The position numbers were made by a program, and so were the translations under genes. Positions 44,935 to 52,456 of a stretch of 64,000 nucleotides of DNA are shown piece by piece. The stretch is from JAUIAI01 sp041396585 (GTDB lineage Bacteria; Pseudomonadota; Gammaproteobacteria; Burkholderiales; Burkholderiaceae_E): NCBI GenBank assembly GCA_041396585.1, contig JAWKYG010000017.1, positions 62,001 through 126,000 on the forward strand, in the 5' to 3' direction. The notes under the pieces were generated by a model. That model worked only from the letters and a program-made list of their open reading frames with translations, did no database searches and had not been told where the DNA came from. Every line of letters starts with the position of its first letter. The first letter of the stretch is position 1.

Positions 44935-46347
44935 TCACCGCCGTGCGGCCGTTGGTGCGGCTGCGCGAACACCCACCTGCGCCCAGAAAGACGACTTTCG
45001 GCCGTGGCGCGCGCGGATCTCCGTTTCGAAATCTTCATGGGACGGCAACGGCAGAAGGTTGCTTGCGCTATCCCCGATCTCACGCAGCCGGGACCAGTAG
45101 CGCGCCGCATGGCCGTAGGCGCGGGAGTTGGCGCGATCGAGCACGCCCGTCACGAGCGCCCGGTAAACGACGGTTTCCCCGCGCGCGCAGTTATGAGCAC
45201 ACAAGGCTTTCGCCAGCGCAATGAGGCGGTCGTAGTCGTTGCCGTCGATGCGCTCCGGCGCCGCCAGCAGTCTGGCCTCTGCCGCAACCGCGTCATCGAG
45301 CTGCAATAGCAGCGCCGCCGCTGCCGTCAGATCGTCATGACGAAGCGCCAGTTGCCGGGCGTGGTCGAGGGCCTTGGCGCGCGCCGGCCCGGCCAGGGGC
45401 TTCAGCCAACGCTGGAAATAGTGCTCTGAGAGCGTGTGCTCGAACCGGCGCTGCCGGATAGGCGAACTCTCCTCGAATCGACCGAGACGCTCCAGCGCCT
45501 CGGCCAGGAGATCCTCGCGAGAACCGTCCAGGTGCTCCCACGAGTCTTGCAGCCAGGGCAGCGCGTCGGCCGGCCGATCGGCCGCGAGGTAGGCTCGCAC
45601 GAAGCTCTCGCGCTGCAAGGGGTTGGGTGTCGGGCTGACCTGCAACGTGGCGCGGACTTTCACATCGGGATCGCGCAGTGACTCGGCCAGCAACGACAAC
45701 CCGGCCGAGAGGCTGAAAACCGCCACGGGCAGGTGTTCGTCACCAGACGCTGTTTCCAGCGTCGCCGACAGCTGCGACTCGAGCCGGGCCACCAACCCGC
45801 GCTGCGCTGGCTCGTCGAGCAACAGATGAGCACACCTCAGCAACTCTTCCCGGGCACCGTAGTCGTCAGCCTCGTACAGCTTCAGCAGCCGCTCGGCCCA
45901 CCCTTCGCGCGGAGCATCGCACTGCGCGGCGGCCAACAGCCAGTGGCGACACGCCTCGCGCACGGCACTGCCGATCACGCCATCGGAGTCGTCGGCCCGA
46001 TCGAACCACTTCGCGTCTGATCTGATGAACGCCTCGAACAGCGAAACCGCGGCCGCCGGAGCTTTTGGCAGGAGCTCACGCGCCACCTGATCGAGCCAGG
46101 CCTCGAGCATGCGACCGAAGCCGCCTGCCTCGCGGTAACCGTAGAACCGGGACGAGCGCCTCCAGCCGGACAGCGTCTTCTTGAAGCCCGCGGCCAGCTT
46201 GTCGGGCTGGTCGGCAAGTTGCATCCGATCAAGGCGCTCCTGGACGGCATCGTCGTTGCGAGCGAGCTCGAGCAGTACTGCGACTAGGTCAGCGACGGGC
46301 TGGCGGCTGAGGAAGGTTTCAAGGTCTTCGTTGGGCGGTTTCGGCAT
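44935..46347 (-). CDS. Helical-repeat hypothetical protein (DUF6880-like)
   Basis: A 470-residue, Leu/Ala-rich alpha-helical protein with TPR-like repeats. It begins MPKPPNEDLETFLSRQPVAD (ATG 46347), and then LLELARNDDAVQERLD, LFEAFIRSDAKWFDRADDSDG, CRHWLLAAAQ and later a series of paired helices (AEALERLGRFEES, RQLALRHDDLTAAAALL). The composition resembles DUF6880 proteins found with SWIM zinc-finger proteins, but I am unsure. It is 25 bp downstream of the zinc-ribbon gene on the same strand, and the pair is divergent from the Fic-McrBC operon. Confidence 0.55.
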   Translation of the reverse strand: MPKPPNEDLETFLSRQPVADLVAVLLELARNDDAVQERLDRMQLADQPDKLAAGFKKTLSGWRRSSRFYGYREAGGFGRMLEAWLDQVARELLPKAPAAAVSLFEAFIRSDAKWFDRADDSDGVIGSAVREACRHWLLAAAQCDAPREGWAERLLKLYEADDYGAREELLRCAHLLLDEPAQRGLVARLESQLSATLETASGDEHLPVAVFSLSAGLSLLAESLRDPDVKVRATLQVSPTPNPLQRESFVRAYLAADRPADALPWLQDSWEHLDGSREDLLAEALERLGRFEESSPIRQRRFEHTLSEHYFQRWLKPLAGPARAKALDHARQLALRHDDLTAAAALLLQLDDAVAAEARLLAAPERIDGNDYDRLIALAKALCAHNCARGETVVYRALVTGVLDRANSRAYGHAARYWSRLREIGDSASNLLPLPSHEDFETEIRARHGRKSSFWAQVGVRAAAPTAARR

Positions 46348-46372
46348 GGCATGGTCGGGCAATGATGCCGCT

Positions 46373-46606
46373 TCAATTCGAGGACAAGCCCTGGCACAGG
46401 TCCCAGAACGACCCCTGCCAGTTCGAGATCTGGCCCTCCGTTCCGCAGGCCGGGCAGACCCAGACGACGACATCATCCTCGGTCAGACCGGTATCGACAA
46501 CGTGCTGGTCACGCTTTCGGCACTTGAAGCATACCGGGCCGGGGGTGTTGTCCGGGCGATCGAAGTCGGAGGCGTGAGCGACTACGGCCGTCATGAAATC
46601 GGCCAT
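46373..46606 (-). CDS. Small zinc-ribbon protein
   Basis: A 77-residue protein with two CxxC pairs, CFKC (residues 26-29) and CPAC (51-54), in the layout of a zinc ribbon, followed by GTEGQISNWQGSFWDL. The sequence MADFMTAVVAH is typical of small zinc-ribbon proteins of unknown role. It would act as a regulator or partner of the helical-repeat protein encoded just downstream. The gene is intact; the start at 46606 has no strong ribosome site. Confidence 0.72.
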   Translation of the reverse strand: MADFMTAVVAHASDFDRPDNTPGPVCFKCRKRDQHVVDTGLTEDDVVVWVCPACGTEGQISNWQGSFWDLCQGLSSN

Positions 46607-46748
46607 CTTGGCGGGAGAAGTCGACGCTCAGCGCACGGGACCCGCTCTCTTGCTGCAAATCGGAACCAACAATGTGTACAAAAACTCTTTCCTTTCGACG
46701 CCGATATACAAATAATCATGGTTCGCTAAACTAAATCCCACCTTGCCG
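46607..46748. promoter_or_regulatory. AT-rich divergent promoter region of the zinc-ribbon and Fic-McrBC operons
   Basis: The 142 bp between the two divergent operons is distinctly AT-rich around 46672-46735 (ATGTGTACAAAAACTC, TATACAAATAATCATGG), unlike the GC-rich surroundings. A -10-like TATACA is at about 46704-46709. Specific boxes cannot be assigned with confidence. Confidence 0.4.
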
Positions 46749-48254
46749 ATGATCGGCTACGAATTTCTTCTGTCGCGCATTCCTCTGCGGATGCCGCCAC
46801 CGACCAAACCCGCCCGGATCCGGCCGGTGACACGGGTTGAGGAGATGGCCGACCACCTGGCCGTTCCGCGCCAGGTTGCGCCGGCCGACGATGCGTCCGT
46901 ATTGGCCCATGTGCTTTTTGCGCTCAAGCACGAGCCCATGCAGCTTGCGGTTCTGCACGAAGCGCTCAAGCTCGTGCCGGCGGACGAACTCGTCGGCGCG
47001 CTGACCGCGCAACGCTTGGGCGCCTACCTTCGCCGTGCGGCATACCTCTGGGAAATAGCCAACGGTCGGGCGTTGGCACTGCCGTGGGAGAGCACGGGGG
47101 GCAATTACATCGACTTCTTTCCGCCTGGCCGCTACTACACGGGGCCCCAGTGGGCACGTTGTCGAAAGTACCGGATCAACTTCAACGGTATCGGCCCCTA
47201 TGAATTCTGCCCTGTTGTCATGCGCGACGCCGCACTGGAGCGGCGGGGCAATGCAGTGTTGCAGAAACTGCGCGCCTGGGCCGAAGACCCGCGCAACATC
47301 GGCATTGCTGATCGGGTGATGAACTGGGCCTACCTGAGCGAGACCCGGGATTCATACGCCATCGAGCACGAAACCCCCGCGCCGGACAAGGAGCGCGCAT
47401 TTCTGCAAGCGATGGAGCAACTGCGCGACCAGCGCCCCCTATCCGAAGAGTATCTCGTCGGCCTGCAAAACCTGGTCATCACCAACGCCGTGAAACAAGA
47501 GTTCGCCTTCAGACGTGAACAGAACTGGCTGCAACGCGGCGGCCGCGGCGCATTGGCGGTGCGCTACGTACCTCCTGCGCCCACCAGCGCCGCGCAACTG
47601 ATGGGCGGCCTGATGCGAATGGCCAATGCGCAAGAAGGCGATGTCCCGCCGCTGATCAAAGCCGCCTTGGTAAGTTTCGGCTTTGTTTTCGTGCATCCGT
47701 TCATGGATGGCAACGGGCGCCTGTCGCGTCTACTCGCACACCATAGCCTGAGTCTGCAAGGCGCGCTCCCGGCGGTGAACGGCAGCCCCGCGATCCTGCC
47801 GCTTTCGGTGGCGATGAAGCGTAACGAAGCCGACTATCTGGCGGCGCTGGAAGCCTTCAGCAAACACGCGCGTGCGCTCTGGGATGTTACCTACGTCTCG
47901 GACAATGAGTTCCTGTTCGACTTCCGATCGTCCGAGCTTGCCTATGCGCACTGGGACGGCAGCACGGCGGCGGCATTTGTAACCCGTTGTGCGGAGCAGG
48001 CGCTCGAACATTCGGTGGTTGAGGAAACGGCGTATTTGCAAGCATACGACCGGGCCTACGACCGAATCGATCGCGAGTTCGACCTACCCAACCGCACGAT
48101 CAACCTGCTGATCCAATGGATTCGGCAGAACGACTACCGATTGCCCGAAAGGCGTCGCAACGCCCGGGAGCTAGCGTCGCTAAGACCGCAACAACTCGAG
48201 CGAATCGAAGAGATCGTTGCGCGGCACTTCTTGGATGATGAAGGCGAGCTATGA
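46749..48254 (+). CDS. Fic family protein (large, DUF4172-free type) at the head of an mcrBC operon
   Basis: A 501-residue Fic protein with the canonical catalytic motif HPFMDGNGRLSR at about residues 315-326. Before it, SYAIEHE at about residues 203-209 resembles the inhibitory S/T-x3-E-G/N motif with His in place of Gly/Asn. The N-terminal about 200 residues (RMPPPTKPARIRPVTRVEEM) and the C-terminal helical stretch (NLLIQWIRQNDYRLPERRRN) are not assigned. Targets are unknown. The start at 46749 is an ATG; a TTG 6 bp upstream is possible. It is followed by mcrB with a 25-bp gap (or overlap, depending on mcrB start). Confidence 0.9.
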   Translation: MIGYEFLLSRIPLRMPPPTKPARIRPVTRVEEMADHLAVPRQVAPADDASVLAHVLFALKHEPMQLAVLHEALKLVPADELVGALTAQRLGAYLRRAAYLWEIANGRALALPWESTGGNYIDFFPPGRYYTGPQWARCRKYRINFNGIGPYEFCPVVMRDAALERRGNAVLQKLRAWAEDPRNIGIADRVMNWAYLSETRDSYAIEHETPAPDKERAFLQAMEQLRDQRPLSEEYLVGLQNLVITNAVKQEFAFRREQNWLQRGGRGALAVRYVPPAPTSAAQLMGGLMRMANAQEGDVPPLIKAALVSFGFVFVHPFMDGNGRLSRLLAHHSLSLQGALPAVNGSPAILPLSVAMKRNEADYLAALEAFSKHARALWDVTYVSDNEFLFDFRSSELAYAHWDGSTAAAFVTRCAEQALEHSVVEETAYLQAYDRAYDRIDREFDLPNRTINLLIQWIRQNDYRLPERRRNARELASLRPQQLERIEEIVARHFLDDEGEL

Positions 48255-48279
48255 AACCAGCATCGGTGAGCTAACTGAA

Positions 48280-49773
48280 ATGACTGACACCCTCGCGACT
48301 TTGGCCAACGCGATTGCCGCCGGATCGACCACAACGTCAGAAACGATGGGCAAGGCGATGAGCGCGCTCTTTGGCTCCCGATTCCACAAGCGCTCCGCGC
48401 CCGGCGTCGATCACGACCGCCCACCATTCCTTCGCAATGCCTACAGCCGAACGGGCAGAGAAACAGACCATGTTGCCTACGCCGGCTTTATCAACCCCGA
48501 GAACCCGCCAAGTGGCCCCTATGGTGGCGCGAGCCTGGTGTGGTTCCCGCAGGAAGAAGGCAGCCTGATTGCATTCGTCGTCGGCACGCGCGGGCTAAGT
48601 CCGGACGAAGGCATCCTGACGCGTCCGGGCCACCGCCGGCGCATCGCGAGCCTACGCCACCAACTGGTGCAGCTTGGCATCCGCGATGCATGGGCTCGGC
48701 AAGACCCTGCCGCCCTGGGCGATCCAGTGCCCGAACTCGTCGCTTCGCGACTGGGCGCGTGGATGCCGGTGTTCAAGCGCTATGGCAATGAGTTGTATTG
48801 CACGGCGCCCGTACCGCGGAACGACCCGGCCCTTTCTCGGCATGTCGTGCAAGCGTTTGTCGACCTTTACGCCTACGAACGACGCTGGGAGGTGCTCAAG
48901 GCCGCAGAGAGCGAGGTGGGAGAAACCATCCACCGTCTTGGTGCCCAGTGGCTAGCCTCTCCAACACAGACCGAAGTTGAACACCTACTCGCCCAACGCC
49001 GCTTCGTCGTCTTAGAAGGCCCACCGGGCACTGGCAAGACCCGGCTGGCTTTGAAGATTCTCAGCGACGCTTACGGAAATCGCGGCCGCGTCACACAGTT
49101 TCACCCGTCCACGACTTACGAAGACTTTGTCGCCGGCCTGGCGCCCGACGTCGCCAGCAATAGCCTGCAATTTCAGGCGCGCCCAGGACACCTCATGCAG
49201 GCAGCCAAGGCCGCGCAAAGCGCGGCGGCCCTGCTGGTAATTGACGAAGTCAACCGTGCGGACCTTGGCCGCGTGCTCGGCGAGGCCATCTACCTGTTCG
49301 AGGTAGACGCTGGCGGCGACGCTCGCACGGTGTCGCTGCCTCACGCGATCGAGGGATCACAGTCTTTCTGCCTGCCGGCCAACCTACATGTGCTGGCCAC
49401 TATGAACACCGCCGACCGCAGCGTGGCTCGCATGGACCTGGCCATCCGGCGGCGCTTCGCCTTTGTCTCGGTGATGCCTGACCGCAAGGTGGTCGAGGCA
49501 CACAGCACCGAGGCCGGATTGCACTTGTTCGATGCGCTGACGACCGTATTCATCGAGTACGCGCCTGACGACGCGATGAACCTGCTACCCGGCCATTCGT
49601 ACTTTATCGCTGTCGACGACAATACTTTGCGTGTGCGCTTGCAGCATGAGCTCATCCCGCTGGTGGATGAGTACTTGCGCGAGGGCTACCTGGGCCCAGC
49701 CACCAGCGCGCTGCACGCCGTGCGCAACCAACTCGCCGATTTCGTCACGACCGGCCCCGTCCCCGAATCTTGA
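48280..49773 (+). CDS. mcrB: McrB-type AAA+ restriction GTPase
   Basis: A 497-residue McrB-like protein. Residues 1 to about 230 are an N-terminal specificity region (GPYGGASLVWFPQEEGS, VVGTRGLSPDEGILTRPGH) that would recognise modified DNA. The AAA+ motor follows: Walker A GPPGTGKTRLAL (about 247-258), Walker B LLVIDEVNRADLG and the McrB hallmark MNTADRSVARMD. McrB assembles on modified sites and drives McrC cleavage. The start is uncertain: ATG 48280 (MTDTLATL) is preferred; in-frame ATGs at 48235 and 48238 overlap the fic stop. Confidence 0.92.
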   Translation: MTDTLATLANAIAAGSTTTSETMGKAMSALFGSRFHKRSAPGVDHDRPPFLRNAYSRTGRETDHVAYAGFINPENPPSGPYGGASLVWFPQEEGSLIAFVVGTRGLSPDEGILTRPGHRRRIASLRHQLVQLGIRDAWARQDPAALGDPVPELVASRLGAWMPVFKRYGNELYCTAPVPRNDPALSRHVVQAFVDLYAYERRWEVLKAAESEVGETIHRLGAQWLASPTQTEVEHLLAQRRFVVLEGPPGTGKTRLALKILSDAYGNRGRVTQFHPSTTYEDFVAGLAPDVASNSLQFQARPGHLMQAAKAAQSAAALLVIDEVNRADLGRVLGEAIYLFEVDAGGDARTVSLPHAIEGSQSFCLPANLHVLATMNTADRSVARMDLAIRRRFAFVSVMPDRKVVEAHSTEAGLHLFDALTTVFIEYAPDDAMNLLPGHSYFIAVDDNTLRVRLQHELIPLVDEYLREGYLGPATSALHAVRNQLADFVTTGPVPES

Positions 49774-51215
49774 TGGCAATTCGTAGCCGAAGCGCGGCCG
49801 GCGCTCGACGCTTCCGTCGGCGAGCCACCGGCATTGACCTGCCGCCGGCACCCGCTGCACAACCGCTGCAGCATGGGGTCGACAATGGGCCTCCCATCGT
49901 TGTACGGCCTCATGCCTTTATTCCCACGGCGACTCGCGACCCAGGATGGGGTGCCTATCTCGACCCCTTCGTCACCATGAACTTACCGGCACTGCGGGCT
50001 CTGCATCTAATGCCGCGTTTGGTCACCGGCCGAGAAGGGGCTCGACTGGAGCTTATCCCCGGGCTACGCGCAGGGGCCGTTCCGTTGCGCTCACCTGTCA
50101 CCGGCAAGGTGGCCGGTGGCGTCATCATCACACCTCGCTTCGGTTGGCCCGGAGTCGGCCAGGTGCTGCGCGCCACCGGCTGGGGCAGCGGACCCGAATT
50201 CCTGCCCTTCTCGCTCGTGCCCGGAAGCGGCCGAGAAGTACCACCATGGGTGTTGGCCGGGCCCGTGCTGAAGCGCCTTGGCGAACTAATGCAAGAGCTG
50301 CGCCCCGGCTACCGCGAACGCGAAGCCGTTCGAACCCAGCCTCGCGGCCAGATCCAATGGCAACGCTACGTCAGCCGACAAATGCCCGCTGGGCAGTGGC
50401 ATCAACTGCCGTGTCGCTATAGCGAACTGGACCACGACATCCGGCTCAAACAAGTTATCCGGTGGACACTCGAGCACCTGCGCAGTGATCTCACACGTAC
50501 CGGTGCAAACGACGCCACGTCGCTGTGGATGATCGAGCGCATCGTGCGGCTGATCGAACAAGTGGCCGACGTCACTCCACGCCGGCCCACACACGCGGAA
50601 ATCGAGCGAGGCACGGCCAACGACAACTTTGTCTCAGCGGCTCTTCGCGAGGGCCTCCGTGCCATTGGTTGGGTCGTTGACGAACGCGGATTGGGAGGCG
50701 GCCAAGCCTCAGATGGGCTCGCGTGGACGCTTTCGCTTGAAACACTCTGGGAACGGTACGTCGAACACCTGGTCCGCGACGAAGCCGTCCGCACAGGCGG
50801 GCGCGTTCGTGTAGGGCGGTTGGGCGAAACTACCGTACCACTCGCGTGGAATGCCTCCAGCCACCGATCTCTCGGCCATCTCGTGCCCGACTTCGTGGTG
50901 CAACGCGCAGATAACGTTGAGATCATCGACGCCAAGTACAAGGCACATTTCTCGGATCTAGATGGGACGCGGTGGACGCAATTCGCCGACGAAGTAAAGG
51001 CTTCGATGCGAGCGGATATTCATCAGGTACTCGCGTACGCCGCCGTTGCCCCCAGGGCGCGAGTCACTCGGGCAACGCTGTTCTATCCGGTGCGACTTGA
51101 AATGTTCGACGCCCTGACATTGCGGGGGCAAGACCGAGTCGTGGCGATGATTCCAGTTGGCATCGGCGAGGTTCGATTGGAGATGCGTGCAGCGCCGTTC
51201 GGCGTCGGGTCATGA
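49773..51215 (+). CDS. mcrC: McrC-type restriction endonuclease subunit
   Basis: A 480-residue partner of McrB. The C-terminal half carries the PD-(D/E)xK nuclease, visible as GHLVPDFVVQ (Asp at about 374) and EIIDAKYKAHF (D-x-K at about 388-390). The N-terminal part (GIDLPPAPAAQPL, YREREAVRTQPRGQI) matches McrC-like beta-rich regions. The ATG at 49773 overlaps the mcrB stop (TGATG). Ends 26 bp before the convergent prpF stop. Confidence 0.92.
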   Translation: MAIRSRSAAGARRFRRRATGIDLPPAPAAQPLQHGVDNGPPIVVRPHAFIPTATRDPGWGAYLDPFVTMNLPALRALHLMPRLVTGREGARLELIPGLRAGAVPLRSPVTGKVAGGVIITPRFGWPGVGQVLRATGWGSGPEFLPFSLVPGSGREVPPWVLAGPVLKRLGELMQELRPGYREREAVRTQPRGQIQWQRYVSRQMPAGQWHQLPCRYSELDHDIRLKQVIRWTLEHLRSDLTRTGANDATSLWMIERIVRLIEQVADVTPRRPTHAEIERGTANDNFVSAALREGLRAIGWVVDERGLGGGQASDGLAWTLSLETLWERYVEHLVRDEAVRTGGRVRVGRLGETTVPLAWNASSHRSLGHLVPDFVVQRADNVEIIDAKYKAHFSDLDGTRWTQFADEVKASMRADIHQVLAYAAVAPRARVTRATLFYPVRLEMFDALTLRGQDRVVAMIPVGIGEVRLEMRAAPFGVGS

Positions 51216-51241
51216 CACTCGACGTCAACGCTACGACGCGA

Positions 51242-52426
51242 TCACCCCGGCACCCGAACCCACCCCTCCATCAACACCCGTGCACTCCGACTCATAATCG
51301 CCTTGGTCACCACCCAGTCCCCGCCCTCCTGCTTCGCCTCCGCCCCAACCCGCAACGTCCCAGACGGATGCCCAAACCGCACCGCTTCCCGATCTCCTCC
51401 CCCAGCAGCCAGATTCACCAACGTCCCCGGAATCGCCCCAGCCGTCCCAATCGCCACCGCCGCGGTCCCCATCATCGCGTGATGCAGCTTGCCCATCGAC
51501 AACGCCCGCACGCACAGGTCAATATCCGCCGCCTTCACCGCCTTCCCGCTTGACGCTGTGTAGTCCTTCGCGGGCGCCACGAAAGCCACCTTCGGCGTGT
51601 GCTGCCGCTTGGCGGCCTCGCCGAGCTCCTTGATCAGCCCCATCTTCATCGCGCCATGCGCGCGGATGGTTTCGAACATCGCCAGGGCCTTGGGGTCGCC
51701 GTTGATGTCGTCTTGCAGTTCGGTGCCCTGGTAGCCGATGTCTTTGGCGTTCAGGAAGATGGTGGGGATGCCGGCGTTGATCATGGTGGCGGCGAAGGTG
51801 CCCACGCCGGGCACTTCGAGTTCGTCCACGAGGTTGCCGGTGGGGAACATGGCGCCGCCGCCCTCGCCGTCGTCGTCTGCGGCCGGGTCCATGAATTCGA
51901 GCTGCACTTCGGCGGCCGGGAAGGTGACGCCGTCGAGTTCGAAGTCGCCGGTCTCCTGCACCTGGCCGTTGGTGATGGGCACGTGCGAGATGATGGTCTT
52001 GCCGATGTTGGCCTGCCAGATGCGCACGATGAGCGTGCCGTTCTCGGGGATGCGGTCCGGGGCGATGAAGCCGTTGCTGACCGCGAACGGGCCGACGGCT
52101 GCGGAGAGGTTGCCGCAGTTGCCGCTCCAGTCTACGAACGGGCTGTCGATGGAGACCTGGCCGAACAGGTAGTCCACATCGTGATCGGGCTTGGTGCTCT
52201 TGCTGATCAGCACGGTCTTGCTGGTGCTGGATGTTGCTGCACCCATGCCGTCGATCTGTTTGCCGTATGGGTCGGGGCTGCCGATCACGCGCATCAGAAA
52301 CTTGTCTCTGGCCTCGCCGGGTTGCTGGCAGGCCTGCGGCAGGTCTTGCACGCGAAAGAACACGCCCTTGCTGGTGCCGCCGCGCATGTAGGTGGCGGGC
52401 ACTTTGATCTGGGGGGCATGGGCCAT
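51242..52426 (-). CDS. prpF: 2-methylaconitate cis-trans isomerase PrpF
   Basis: A 394-residue isomerase of the PrpF family: KVPATYMRGGTSKGVFF, DGMGAATSSTSKTVLIS, SPFVDWSGNCGNLSAAVG (with the Cys of the active region) and AVAIGTAGAIPGTLVNLA. It supports AcnD-dependent conversion of methylcitrate during propionate oxidation. It is 30 bp after acnD on the same strand. The C-terminus RVLMEGWVRVPG is typical. Confidence 0.95.
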   Translation of the reverse strand: MAHAPQIKVPATYMRGGTSKGVFFRVQDLPQACQQPGEARDKFLMRVIGSPDPYGKQIDGMGAATSSTSKTVLISKSTKPDHDVDYLFGQVSIDSPFVDWSGNCGNLSAAVGPFAVSNGFIAPDRIPENGTLIVRIWQANIGKTIISHVPITNGQVQETGDFELDGVTFPAAEVQLEFMDPAADDDGEGGGAMFPTGNLVDELEVPGVGTFAATMINAGIPTIFLNAKDIGYQGTELQDDINGDPKALAMFETIRAHGAMKMGLIKELGEAAKRQHTPKVAFVAPAKDYTASSGKAVKAADIDLCVRALSMGKLHHAMMGTAAVAIGTAGAIPGTLVNLAAGGGDREAVRFGHPSGTLRVGAEAKQEGGDWVVTKAIMSRSARVLMEGWVRVPG

Positions 52427-52456
52427 GATGAATTCCTTGTTCGTTGTTCGGTGACT

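Noticed and set aside
44574..45110. Minus-strand frame between hydrolase and the helical-repeat gene
   Set aside because: Highly Arg/Cys-biased composition, overlaps the end of the better supported 44935-46347 gene, and has no family match.
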